DNA of 64,000 bases from Chinchilla lanigera (taxonomy: Eukaryota; Chordata; Mammalia; Rodentia; Chinchillidae): the NCBI RefSeq assembly GCF_000276665.1, contig NW_004955404.1:30960452-31024451 (forward strand), in the 5' to 3' direction. Every line of letters starts with the position of its first letter. The first letter of the stretch is position 1. The notes under the pieces are model-generated. The model did not search any database. It was not told the DNA's origin and was given only the letters and a program-made list of their open reading frames with translations. The translations under genes and the position numbers were made by a program. This document shows, piece by piece, positions 47,334-58,550 of the stretch.

Positions 47334-47866
47334 TGTAGCGGACGGCGACTCTTAGCATATCATTTTAAGATAGAATAGTTCCAGCCTTAATGCAAGCCTC
47401 AACATGTGTCTTGAGAAACATCCCGGAGGGGTTGTAAAGAGTTAACTTTGCAGTCCTGACTTAGCCCTGGAATGTTTCTTCAAAGACAAAGAACACCTGG
47501 GCCTAGATAACTACCTATGACCTTGCCTGTGTTGTTTCATCCTTTTTCTGGCCCTGGATAAACATTGTCGGAAATGTATGGCTATCTAAAGGGGGACATA
47601 CAGAACAGAGTACAGAAAGTATATCTCATTGTGGTTGGGCTCATGACCAGAGCCTGACCCTATTGTGTGGCACAAGGAAAACAATGTATGACCAGGGCTA
47701 TAACAGTCTAATCTATTGCCATGGAAACCACAAAGGCAGGCCCACGCCCACTTCCCTGACTTGCAAGTCAGGGATGAAGGGTGGCTAGCCTCAAATTAAA
47801 CTCTGTTTATTTCTAAATAGAGTCCTTCGGTTTCTTGTGGAATACAACCCAATTTCTGCCATTACA
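47334..47866. mobile_element. Solo ERV LTR with 4-bp TSD
   Basis: 533 bp, begins TGTAGCGGAC and ends TGCCATTACA (inverted TGTA...TACA ends). GCCC flanks both sides (47330-47333 and 47867-47870). A 4-bp TSD points to a class I (gamma-like) ERV rather than MaLR. AATTAAACTCTG may hold the ATTAAA signal, favouring plus orientation. No internal region remains, consistent with LTR-LTR recombination. Sequence has G+C content above the surrounding L1. Confidence 0.85.
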
Positions 47867-49387
47867 GCCCCTCTTCCCATATGCAAAAGATCTATCTCAC
47901 TATTACCTATTATCTTTTATTTTGCTATTTATTTATATTTTGGGTTTCTCAAATATTTAAGCTTGTATATCTGATTTATCTCACCTAACATGGTCACAGG
48001 GTGCATCTGCTTTTGTACACATGACTCAAGTTTATCCTTTTATATGGCAGAGTAATACTCCGCTATGTTTAATGCCACATTTTCTTTATTAATCCAACTG
48101 TTGATGGACATATAGGCTGCTTCCAAGATCTGGCTATTATGAATTATATTGCTATAAACATGGGTATTCACTTATCACTATAATTTGATGTTTATGACTC
48201 TCTCAGGAAGATAGGTAGAAGGAGCATAGCTGGATTGAATGGAATTTCTATTTTAAGTTTTTTGATGAGTCCCCATAATGACTGTACTAGGTTACATTCC
48301 CACTAGCAGTGTACATGTGTTCCTTTCCATCCTGCAGCCTTGCCAGGATTTCTTGTTATCTGATTTTTAGATGACAGCCATTCTTTCTGGGGTAAAATGG
48401 AATTTTAGTGTTGTTTTAATTTGCTTTTCTATACTGGTCAGAAGTGTTGAACATTTTTCAAGCATTTATTGGCTGTTTGTATTTCTTTTTCTGAGAAGTG
48501 TCTGTTTATTTCAGTTCATTTTTGATTGGGTCTTCTATCTGGCAGGAGCGTCTAATTTTTTTTTTTTTTTTTTTGGTATGTATTCTAGATATTATTCCTC
48601 TATCTAAAGACTAGGTGACAAAATTTTTCCTATTCTTTAGGTTATCTCTTCACTCTATGGGCTGTTTCCTTTGCCACACAGAAAGTTTTATATTGATATG
48701 ATCTCATTTATTGATTCTAGGCAATTGGAGTTCTACTCACAAGTCCTTGTCTACACTTCTATTTTGTTTCAGCAGATTGTTTCTGTTCTGATATTTAGGT
48801 CTTTGATCTATTTTTATTACAGTTTTGTTCATGGTAAGAGATATGACCCTAAATTCAACCTTCTTGCTGTGGATAGCCAGTTTTCGCAGAACCACATGTT
48901 AAAGAGGCTGTAGTTTCTCCAGTGCAAGTTTTGGCACCTTTGTCAAAGACCTGGTAGCTGAATGTGCCTGTAATTTTTTACACATTCTCTCTTCTGTTTG
49001 ATTTATCCACATGTCTGGTGATTATTTTTTTGCCAATATTACACTGGGTTTTTTTGTTGTTTTTTTTTCCGTTGGTTTTTTTTTTCACTATAATTTTGTA
49101 GTATAACTTGAAGTCCAGAATTGTGATGTCTCCTGCCTTGGTCTTGTTACCCAGTATTGTTTATTCTGTTCTAGGTCTCATCTAGTTCCATGTGAAGTTT
49201 AGGATTGTTTCCTTTACTTCTGTGAGGAATGTTATTAGTATTTTGATTGGGATTGCATTAAAACTGTATATCAGTTTTGGATGGCTTGCCATTTTGACTG
49301 TAGTGGTTCTGCCTATCATGAACAGGGGACAGCTTTCCATTTTCTGATGTCTGCTTCAATCTCTTCTTTCAGAGTACTATAGTTTTA

Positions 49388-49491
49388 GGGGCTGGGGATT
49401 TAGCTCAGCGCCAAAGCGCCTGCCTGGCAAGCGCAAGGTCATGAGTTCGGTTCCCGGTACCGGAGAAAAGCCAAAAAAACAAACAAACAAA
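49388..49491 (+). mobile_element. ID SINE, young variant
   Basis: GGGGCTGGGGATTTAGCTCA, GCCTGCCTGGCAAGCGCAAG, GTCATGAGTTCGGTTCCCGG, TACCGGAGAAAAGCC, then (CAAA)n. The 17-bp TSD CAGAGTACTATAGTTTT is at 49370-49386 and 49492-49508. Inserted in L1 ORF2. Confidence 0.97.
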
Positions 49492-49669
49492 CAGAGTACT
49501 ATAGTTTTCACTGTAGAGGTCTTCCACTTCTTAAGTTAATTCCTAAGTATTTAATTTTTCTTGATGTTATTATGAAAGTTATTATTTCCTTAATTTCTTT
49601 CTCAGTGTTTATTATTGGAGTACAGAAAAACTATTGAGTTTTCTGTTCATATTGTATCCTGCTTTGGTA

Positions 49670-49855
49670 CTAAATGTGGTTATTAACTCTAAGAGTCTTT
49701 TGGTGGATTTGGGTCTTTTGGTCTTCTATGCAGTGGAACACATCATCTGTGAATAATAATATTACTTCTTCCTTTTCTACATTTATCACTTCTACTTCTT
49801 TTGTATGTCTGGCTAATGTTTTGAGAACTATATAAAATAGGAATGATGATAGCAA
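49670..49855 (-). pseudogene. L1 ORF2 reverse-transcriptase fragment with F-T-D-D
   Basis: 61-codon open fragment containing EEVILLFTDDVFHCIEDQ, the RT palm-motif region. Frames are broken on both sides, so it is a relic only. Confidence 0.8.
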
Positions 49856-50571
49856 AAATCTTTGCCTTGTTCCTGGTGATAGAGGGAGAGTTTTCAGCTT
49901 CTCCTCATTTAATATGGTGTTTGTAATTGGTTTAATTAGTAATGTTTTTTATCAGAATGATTTTACCTATTTTCTTCAGGGTTTTTATCACAAATATATG
50001 TTGAATTTTGTGAAAGGCTTTTTCTGTATCAATTGAGATGATCAGAATATTTTTGTCCTTGTTGCTGTTTACGCGGCATATATATTTACAGATTTGAATA
50101 TGTTGAACTATCCCTGCATCCCTGGGATGAACCCTGCCTGGTCATGGTGTATGATATTTTTGATGATTTGTTGCATTTGGTTTGCAAGCATCGTGCTGAG
50201 GGTTTTTGCACCTATGTTCATTAAAGAGATTGTCCTCCGGTTCTCTTTTTGGTTGAGTTCCTTTTCTGGCTTTGGAATCAGGGCATTGCTAACTTTCAGA
50301 ATTGACTTTAGGAGTACTCCTTGCTGTTCAATTTTATTAAAGAGTTTGAGGAATATTGATGAATGTCTTTTGTAAAGTTCCTATAGAATTCAGCACTGAA
50401 TCCAAAAGAACCCAGGTTTTCTTAGCAAGTGGGGTTTTTTTATTTATGCTCATTGCCTGATGTTGGATTATTCAGTTTTAAATCTTCTTGCTCCAGTCAT
50501 GGTAGGTCATATATATGAATCTATCCATTTCTTTTGATCTCTACATTATTAGAATGCAAATTCTTAAAGTA

Positions 50572-50819
50572 CAGTGGTACCTCGGTTTATGAACTTCATC
50601 TGCTTTACAATTCGGGGGAAGCACGCAGCAAAACTGTACATCTGCAAACTCTACAGTGGGTACCAAACATGATCATGGTCACTTTCCCCACACAAACACA
50701 AACCATGGTCATGTTTGTTACCCACTGTAGAGTTTGCAGGAGCAAAATTTTACTGAATGCTTTTATTTGTAAACCAAATTGTTTGTAAACAGAAGTGTTT
50801 GTGAACTGAGGTTCTGCTG
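50572..50819. mobile_element. Palindromic Tigger-like MITE (TcMar)
   Basis: Ends CAGTGGTACCTCGG... and ...AACTGAGGTTCTGCTG, with TA on both sides (50570-50571 and 50820-50821). This is the Tc1/mariner-type insertion signature. The whole element folds back on itself. An inner arm near 50646-50680 (GCAAACTCTACAGTGGGTAC) is repeated inverted at about 50718-50738. 248 bp, no coding capacity. Inserted in L1 ORF2. Confidence 0.85.
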
Positions 50820-51103
50820 TAGTAAATAACAATCTGAGTTTTGCCAGAGTTTGTTGTGATTTCCCCTCTTTCATTTCCAATTGCATGGATTTGGGTCCTT
50901 TTTTTCGCTTTTTGTAAGATTAACTATAAGTTTGTCTAGTTTGTTTCTTCTTTCAAGAAACAGATCTGATTCATTGATTCTTTGTATTGTTTTTCTAGTC
51001 TCAATTTCATTAATTTTTCCTCTGACTTTTATAATTTCCTTCATAGTTCTAGCTTTGGATTTGTATCAAGCGTGTTTTGTGGGGTTTGATTTTTGGTTCT
51101 GGT

Positions 51104-51106
<3 letters not shown>

Positions 51107-51134
<28 letters not shown>

Positions 51135-51208
51135 GTACTGGGAATTGAACTCAGGACTTTATGCTTGCCAGGCAGGCGCTTATGCCACTGAGCTATAACC
51201 CCCAGCCC
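51107..51208 (-). mobile_element. ID SINE, intermediate variant
   Basis: Long T-run (51107-51135), then GTACTGGGAATTGAACTCAG, GCTTGCCAGGCAGGCGCTTA, GCCACTGAGCTATAACCCCC. It shares the CCTGCCTGGCAAGC middle with the young variant but not the GGTCGTGAG / GGTACCRG segment. Confidence 0.9.
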
Positions 51209-51345
51209 TAGGGTTGGATTTGGATTGTTCCTGTTTTTCTAGGACCTTTGGATGCATGATTAGGTTATTTATTTGTATTCACTGTTTTTCTAATGTAGGC
51301 ATTCACAGCTATAAAAATTCCCTGTTATAACTGTTTTTATTATGT

Positions 51346-52400
51346 CCCATAATAATAAGAATCAACAAATTGGACTACATCAAATTACAACTTCTGACTC
51401 ATCAATAGGAATAATCAAAAGAATGAAGAAATAACCTAAGTAATGGGAAAAAATTTTTCCCACTGCCCCTCAAAGGACTAATATTTAGAACATATTAAGA
51501 ACTCAAATAAACTAGATCCAGAAAAACAGAAGACCCACTCAAAAAATGGGCAATTGCAATGAATAAACACTTCTCACAAGACATAAAAATGACCAATAAA
51601 ACATGAAAAAATGTTCAGCATCATAGGCTATTAGAGAAATGCGAATCAAAACAGTGCTGAGATTCTATTTTCCTCCAGTAAGAATGGTTATTATTGAGGA
51701 CTCAAAGAAGAACAAATACTGGAGAGAAAGTGAGGAAAAAAGAACCCTTCTACATTTACATTGTTGTAAATGTAAATGGAATGTAAAGATTAACCATTAT
51801 GGAAATCAGTATGTAGACTTCTCAAAAAACTAAAACTAAAAGTTCCATTTGACCCAGGTATATCTTTCCTGGGTATCTTTGCAAAAGAGTTAAAGTAGCA
51901 ATATTATAGTGATACATGCATGTTCATGTGTATAGCAACTAAGTAACTCAATTGTAGAAGCAGACTAAATTCACAGTAACTAAATTGTAGATGCAGTCTA
52001 TATACCCTACAGATAAATGAATAAAGAAAATGTGGTGTATGCCCATGGTGGAACACTACTCAACCATAAAGAAGAGTAAACTAGAGATATTTATAGGAAA
52101 ATGTATAGGTCTTGAGAACACAAGCAAAATAAGTCAGACATGTATGGTTAAGTATTGAATGGTTTCTCTTATATGAGAACCCCAAAATGTAAATAATTTG
52201 AAGAGCAAAATAGAGACAAAATAGTAAGAAATCCTGCAGTAAAATTTTTTAAGATGGGGACAGGGATCAGGCAAAGACAGGAGAATGGGGATAAAAGGGT
52301 TTGAAAATTGTCAAGATATACTAGTATATATACTAATTCTCTAAAATGAGTGGAATTATTAAGTATCACAAACATACTAATACAAAAGTGGGGAAAGAAC
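51346..52400 (+). mobile_element. 5'-truncated L1 in head-to-head contact with a reverse L1
   Basis: Starts in the ORF2 C-terminal third (AACAAATTGGACTACATCAA), then AAATGGGCAATTGCAATGAA, TTCAGCATCATAGGCTATTA, GTTCCATTTGACCCAGGTAT, TACTCAACCATAAAGAAGAG. A 3'UTR follows with a purine-rich tract (AAGATGGGGACAGGGATCAG). The frame at 51639-51833 is a relic. The exact 3' end is unclear. Confidence 0.8.
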
Positions 52401-52925
52401 TAATATATAGCAATAAGGAAAATAAGTAAATATGTTAATGTCTTAAAACAATATTAGATATTAATTTTCAAAATGTAAAACCCACATAATGTGAAATAAT
52501 TCATTGTTTGATATAGAATTTTAAAACATACTATAGAATTTTAAAGCATGACATATCTTCTGAACTCCATTTTATTCCAAATTATCCTTCATTTTAAAAG
52601 AGACCAGAAAAAAATAATTACATTTAAGATTATACCTGCTAAGAATATTTATAATATTTTCTAAGCATCACATATTGTATTAGTAGGATCCTAGTGAAGA
52701 CCTTAGGGTCCTACTCTATGTGTAGCTATGTTAGAGTTTCTTCATAATAACAAACTTTTACATTGCTGTACACATGAGAGGAAACTCTCCTTTGTGCATA
52801 GCTCTTCATTTCAAGTCATTTTAATCATCTGAGCTCCTCAGCACTTGCTCAAGCACTAGTGACAGAAAGCCAAAGGAAACCTGACACACTAAGGAATCAG
52901 GAATCAAGTGACCAAAGGTTTGTTT

Positions 52926-52963
52926 TCTCTGTCTCTGTCTCTGTCTCTATCTCTGTCTCTATG

Positions 52964-52998
<35 letters not shown>

Positions 52999-53045
52999 TC
53001 TCTCTCTCTCCTTTCTCTCTCTCTCTCTCCTCTCTCTCTCTCCTT

Positions 53046-53124
<79 letters not shown>
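52926..53124. repeat. (TC)n-(AC)n compound microsatellite with higher-order units
   Basis: CTGTCTCTGTCTCTAT-type start, then pure CT blocks separated by CCTCTC and CCTTTC interruptions spaced about 33 bp apart. It ends in about 17 AC units. Long open frames on both strands (52859-53209, 52904-53122) are repeat translations. Confidence 0.95.
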
Positions 53125-53126
<2 letters not shown>

Positions 53127-53386
53127 CTCTTGGGTATTTATATATGGAATTTTTGCATTTATATTACATTTTCAATAAATATTCTATATACTTAAGATGC
53201 ACAACATGATACTTTGTTATACACATAGTGAATGACTACCACAGTAGAGCAAATTAACATAGCCATCTCCTCACATACATAGGTTTGTCATGTGTTCTCC
53301 AGCTGTGGTTTGCAATCACCTCCATAAGAACACCATAAGAACAGCAGGCAAAAGATGACCACAGATAACTATAGATTTCAGCCCTG

Positions 53387-53802
53387 TGTTAGTCAGCTTT
53401 CTGTAACTATGACCAAATACCTGACATAAACAATTAAAAGAGAAAAGACTTGCCTTGTCTCATGTTTCCAGAGGTTTCAGCCTGTGGTTGCTTAGCCCAG
53501 TGGCTTTTGGACCTATAGCAAGGCAATCTGCTGTGGCAGGAGCACGTGGCAGAGGAAAGCTGCACATCTCATGGTGGCCAGAAAGGAGAGGGAGAGGGGG
53601 AGGGGACAGGAAAGGGAGGAGGATGGGGAGAGAGAATGCCAGGGAGTGGACAAGATATACCCTTCAAAGTCATGCAACCCCAGGGATCTACTTCCTCCAG
53701 TTAGATTTCACCACATAGTTTCTACTTGCTCCCAGTATCATCAGTTGAGGATCAAGCTTCCATCGCATGAACTTTTAGGGAAAATTTAAGGTCCAAATCA
53801 TA
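53387..53802 (-). mobile_element. ERVL-MaLR LTR, diverged, with purine expansion
   Basis: Reverse LTR: TTAGTCAGCTTTCTGTAACT, ACCAAATACCTGACATAAAC, GTTTCCAGAGGTTTCAGCCT, CTCATGGTGGCCAGAAAGG, then a GGGAGAGGGGG-type tract (53580-53640). It ends near GTCCAAATCATAA. The frames at 53455-53718 and 53571-53789 are LTR-internal. Confidence 0.75.
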
Positions 53803-54404
53803 ATTAAGAGAAACTCACTGTTACCTCTCCCTGCTATAGTGATCTCTGTGTGTGCACACTCATGCACACATACACTCATACACATGCAATGGAAAAATAA
53901 ATGTATCTATAAAAAAAGATCCCAAAAGGCCCAACTTTGGACCTTCCATGGTTTCTTTAGCCATAAAAATAAGGTATCTTTATTGGCCTTATCACTAGAA
54001 TGGTGAGAACACAGGAAAAGGGATAGAGAACTGTTGATACCACATAAAAAGAGAAAAGACAGCAGAAAAATAATGGCAAGCACATATCTTTTCTCTTACA
54101 TAGGTGACTTTGCCTCCCTCTCTTTTCATACCAGTAGATATCTAAATGAGAAGTTCTCTGAAGCTTATAGGTGTTGAAACATAAGCCATGGTTATCTGTA
54201 ATTCTTACAGATATATGGTACATGATGCTTTGAGAGGGTAATTGTGACTACTCACCAACAAATGCCCTAGATCCTCAATAGAAGCTCCATGTGGTTTTGC
54301 TAAAGAGGGTTCAGAGATCAGGGAAGTTTCCCTAGACCAACGCCCACAGAAGATCACTTGCTCTGATTTTCAGCTATATTAGAGGACTGAGGTTCAGTGT
54401 CCAA

Positions 54405-54583
54405 ATAAGATAAATCTTGTATTCTTATCTTTGTTGAAGATAACAGTATATAGTGTAGCAACCATTGTTAATTCCTATCATTTTGTTTTGAGGTCATGTA
54501 TCGTTTTTGCTGTATCTATGTTGTTTTTGTCTTTTTCTTCATTGTTGTTGTTTTGTTAGTTTTTTTCTCTTTAAAATAAAAAA
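54405..54583 (+). mobile_element. 5'-truncated L1 3'UTR end
   Basis: AATCTTGTATTCTTATCTTT, GCAACCATTGTTAATTCCTA, TCATTTTGTTTTGAGGTCAT, ending TCTCTTTAAAATAAAAAAG. Same class as 38815 and 60690. Confidence 0.8.
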
Positions 54584-55337
54584 GATTATTACCAAGAAAC
54601 ATGAACTTAACATTTTGATAGAAAGTGTCTAGTGCTCATAATTTCCACTTATGTGAAGTTTTGTGTGTGACAACCAAGCATAGCAGAAAAATTCCCTAGA
54701 TTATTTTCAACTCAAATGATGGAGTTATATATCTCCCTGTAGGTCACTGACAATTCTGCACTTCAAATGGGTTAAAAGGAAATTAGAGATGTAGAATGAA
54801 GGATCATCTGAGAGTACCAGGAAATAAAGAATTGGGAAGAAATGAAACAAACTGGCAGGTTTAAGAAAGGTAGTCTTTGAATGTGTTTTCCAAGGAATCA
54901 GTGTGTACACAAAGGGTGATAAGTGCAGTTTGAAATAGAGAAAATAACACTTAGAGGAAAAGAAGTAAACTCAAGTGGCTTGAAAAGAAAAGGTAGGTAG
55001 CAGAAACTAGTCAAAGTGGCCAGAAAAGCTTACACCCATGTCCTAGCAAAGTATAATAAGTAGAGTGCAGAATTATCTTAAAGTCCTTGCTCATTAATGT
55101 CAGTGTCTGCATGTTGTGTGACTCTGTGACTATTTTCCATAGTTTTCAATCATGTAATGTCATTTCCTCTTGTTCATGATAATTTGATTGAAAGTCAGAA
55201 TTTTATTTGACTCTCTGGATGACCTTCCTGGCAAGCAGTTATGGGCATGCAATCAATCTGATTTGAAGCAAACTGCATTAAAGCAAGACTGTAGGCTTTT
55301 TGAAGGCTCTTTTTTGTCAGAGGTCACTGCTCTGGCC

Positions 55338-56075
55338 AGAATAATTTTGTCCCCCAAAAAGTCATATGTTGAAATCCTACCTACAAAAGCAATTATATTA
55401 GCAGGTAAGGACTTTGAAAGCAATTAGATCGTGATGATGGAGGCTTCATGAAAAGAATTAGTACCCTTACAAAAAGGACACCTCTGAAAACACAGCCTGG
55501 AGGAAAACTAGCCTCTTCAATAAATAATGCTGGGTAAATTGGCTATCCACGTGCAAAAAGATTGAATCTAGACTCAGAAGTCTTACCAACTACTAAACTA
55601 CAATCAAAATGGGTCAAAGATCTAATGTTACAACAGAAATTCTTAACCTGATGGAAGATAAAATAGGTAAAACTCTTGAATACATAGGCATAGGCAAGGA
55701 CTTTCAGAACAGAACACTAATGGCACAAGAAATAATACCAGAAATCAACAAAGGGGATCATATCAAATGAAAAACCTACTGTACAGCAAAGGAAACTACC
55801 AACAGAGGCAAGAAATAATCTACAGAATGGGAAAAACTTTTTGCCAGCTATTCCTTAGACAAAGGATTAAGTAGGCCCCTGAGAGATCCCTACGTCCTTC
55901 TGCTATGCGAGGACCTAATGAAAGTGCAGCCATCTATAAACCAGGTAGTGGGCCCTCACTGGACAATGAACTTGCTGATACCTTCATCTTGAACTACCTT
56001 GTTTCCAGACCATGAAAAAGAATTTTTTTTGTTTATAAATTACTCAGTCTAAGATATTTTTCATAGCACACTTAA
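55338..56075 (+). mobile_element. Old MaLR-type LTR split by an L1 fragment
   Basis: The 5' part (55338-55496) reads TAATTTTGTCCCCCAAAAAG, CATATGTTGAAATCCTACCT, AATTAGTACCCTTACAAAAA. The 3' part (55876-56075) reads CTGAGAGATCCCTACGTCCT, GGGCCCTCACTGGACAATGA and GATACCTTCATCTTGAACTA, ending near TATAAATTACTCAGTCTAAG. The two halves join as one LTR when the intervening L1 is skipped. Confidence 0.7.
55497..55875 (+). mobile_element. L1 ORF2 fragment inserted in an LTR
   Basis: ORF2 C-terminal DNA: CTTCAATAAATAATGCTGGG, TGGCTATCCACGTGCAAAAA, TACAATCAAAATGGGTCAAA, GGCAAGGACTTTCAGAACAG. No A-tail, so it is truncated at both ends or the tail is lost. Confidence 0.75.
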
Positions 56076-56079
56076 GAGT

Positions 56080-57335
56080 CTAAGTCACTTGTACTCCAAG
56101 GGTGTAGACCTCCAGGAGGAATACAAGTGGAGTGTATACCAGGTCCTTCTGTCTTGGTAGTCACTGACTCTGGCTTCTGACCTTAACACCCCCGAGACTG
56201 ATGGAAGTTGGACTCAGCTTTTTATCATCTTGGTGATCTCCTTTAGAATGCACCACTGTTTTAATAAGTGGTGCCAAAGATGATTTTCATTTTACTGGAT
56301 TTTGAAGGAGGGGAGCTCTTGGCCTCTCAGCCATTGGTAGCTTTTAATTCTTTATTGAGGACATTTTCCTTAATTGTATCTAAATTTTCTAGATGATCTT
56401 TTAAAGCTGTTCTTTAAGTTTTCACCCCCATAATTTTAATATCACTGAAGAGAAGATTTCTTTGATCCTAGAACATTTTTGACTTTTCACATCTCTACAT
56501 TTCTATTATATGTTCATAGTGAATGACATTTAAAATTTAACATTTATTTGAGCTTTCATATAAAATGTTTATCATTCCCTATGTAAATGATAATTTTTAA
56601 AAGGGAAGAGCCAAAGTGTATAACTTTTTATGTCCCCTGAAGTGTCAAATGATTGCATGGAAATATTGTTGGTGTGACATGCAGGATAAATAGAGAAGTG
56701 AGCATTTAAAAGACGAGTTTATATTTGTATTCCAATCTAGTAAGCCCTTTCCACATCTCTTACCAGCATTTGCATTCTTAGAAATCTATAGTACAAACAT
56801 ACCTATAGGCATGCATAAAGATACATATCCATGTATAATTTTCTTATTATGCCCACATAATACAAATTTTTTTGTAATTTTATCTATCTCTGAAGCATTT
56901 TACTGACATACAATATAGAAATATATACATATGTGTATCACCATCCTTTTTAATAAGCAATATGCTTGTGTCAATAAATGTGCATTTGTATTTTCTCAGT
57001 CAATGAGAACTGACAAGAATCCCAGCCAAAATTAAAAATGCTCTGGCCAAGACACTACTGTCATCCAGTGTTGAGGATATTCTGGAACAATGGTTATTTA
57101 TTCAGCTGTTGCCTTTTTTTCCTGTCATTTACTTTGCAGTCTAACAAACAACATTAGCCATACTAGATATTAAAAGTATGCAAGTGGTAATATTTGACCT
57201 CCTTCAAAGAAAAAAAGAGGAAATGCATTAGGCTAGAATTAAAAAGCAACATTTTTTAAAAAGGCTTGTATTGCCTTCTGGAAAATTATAGAAATGTTAG
57301 AGGGTAAAGATTAACAGCTAACCTAAGATTTGTGC
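56080..57335. other. AT-rich unique DNA
   Basis: No gene or anchored repeat. 56340-56600 could be an ancient reverse LINE but is too diverged to call. Confidence 0.5.
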
Positions 57336-57339
57336 AAGT

Positions 57340-58055
57340 CCTCTGAGAAATGAGCCTTCCCATTGCTAGGACACAATGCTCAACACTCACAATTTAAAGA
57401 TAAAATTTAATTTAACTCATGGTTCAGAAGAGTCCATGATCTGAAGGTTCCAAGACAGGAACATGATGGCAGAAGGGTGCAATAGAAAAAAGATGCTTAG
57501 TTCCTGGTTGTTTTGGTTACTTTTATGGTGTTGCTGGGTCAAAATGCCTGATGCCCAGAATTAAGGATGGAAATGTTTATTTAGCTCACAGTTTGTGGAG
57601 GTTTCAGTCCATGCTCAGCTGGCTCCAAGGCAGGGTGGTACATGGCAGAGGGCAACAGTTGAGAGTGGCAGAAAACAGGGGAAAAAAAAAAAAAAGCAAG
57701 AGCAAAAAGGGAGGAACAGCAAAGAGCAAGCCTCTTTCCCTCCCTTACATTGTATGCAGGCTACCACCCCAGGGCAGGTGTAGCACTCACACCCATAATC
57801 CCAGCATTGGACCATGGATCAATCATAAACCTAGAAACCCACCCCATGACTGCATGAGGCTTTGGGGGCACGTCCGGACACAAACCATAACAATGGTGAA
57901 CATGAAACAGAACAAGGTAAGAGGGCCAGAGAGGAAGGGTCTAGGGACCAGACACAGACCCCAGGGCCACACCTCCATGACCCACCCAGAAACACAAGAA
58001 GTGTGCTCTGTCAGCTCCCTAGGGTATCAAATTGACACCCCACCCTAACTACCAC
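57340..58055 (-). mobile_element. Outer ERVL-MaLR LTR hosting another LTR
   Basis: 5' portion on the plus strand: CCCATTGCTAGGACACAATG, AACTCATGGTTCAGAAGAGT, GGAACATGATGGCAGAAGGG. It resumes after 57893 with GAGGGCCAGAGAGGAAGGGT, CACACCTCCATGACCCACCC, ATTGACACCCCACCCTAACT. The split corresponds to a single LTR of about 330 bp. Confidence 0.75.
57509..57892 (-). mobile_element. Inner ERVL-MaLR LTR
   Basis: 384 bp. The plus strand runs TGTTTTGGTTACTTTTATGG to CACAAACCATAACA. Flanks are CTGGT (57504-57508) and ATGGT (57893-57897), a 4/5 match to a 5-bp TSD. The large frame at 57551-58048 (165 codons) spans inner and outer LTR and is not a gene. Confidence 0.85.
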
Positions 58056-58550
58056 AAGGAGCAGGATAAAAATCACTGCAGCAGGAGTGATTGACCAAAT
58101 ATTTTACAAAAGGTGTCAGGAAAAAATTAGGTCAGGAGGCAGATTATGATTTCAAAAGATGTGAAGAGAAAGGAGTAAAGACTGCTAAAGAATAAAATAA
58201 GAATATCTCTCCATAGAGACAGAGCTTCAAAGCCTCTTTCGCTCTCCATAGCCCTGGTTTTGTTTTAACTTATGGCTCTCTATATCCCTAGTTCTCACAG
58301 GCACTATATGTATCAAGGTTCCCATTGTAAAAAAGGAAGGTTTAAATAACAATGATAAATCTTAAAAATAAAAATTATTACTTAAAATGTGGTTTACATC
58401 ACAATATATTTTAAGTAATAAAAGTCAATTTGCAGAAAAATACAATCTGACTGTATTTACTATGCCTATATAGCTTTATAGCTATAGTTGTCTATATTCA
58501 CATCTACACCTATATCTGTATGCCATGAAAAATTTCTGAGCAGCTATATT

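Larger units (their letters stand above)
47194..51345 (-). mobile_element. 5'-truncated L1, multiply interrupted
   Basis: The minus-strand L1 starts with its 3' end at 47194 (TTTTTTCAGTTTTTATTAGT), followed by a C-rich tract to 47330. ORF2 runs from about 48000 to 51345, where it stops beside a plus-strand L1. Interruptions are an ERV LTR (47334-47866), IDs (49388-49491 and 51107-51208) and a Tigger-like MITE (50572-50819). The RT motif at 49742-49753 reads F-T-D-D, retaining both catalytic aspartates, but stops elsewhere inactivate the frame. Confidence 0.85.

Noticed and set aside
52859..53209. 116-codon Ser/Leu/Thr-rich frame and its minus-strand partner
   Set aside because: It is the translation of a (TC)n-(AC)n microsatellite.
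57551..58048. 165-codon plus-strand open frame, the longest in the window
   Set aside because: It lies across the boundary of a nested MaLR LTR and its host LTR. LTRs of this class are non-coding, and the same frame recurs in other LTR copies (58786, 61972).
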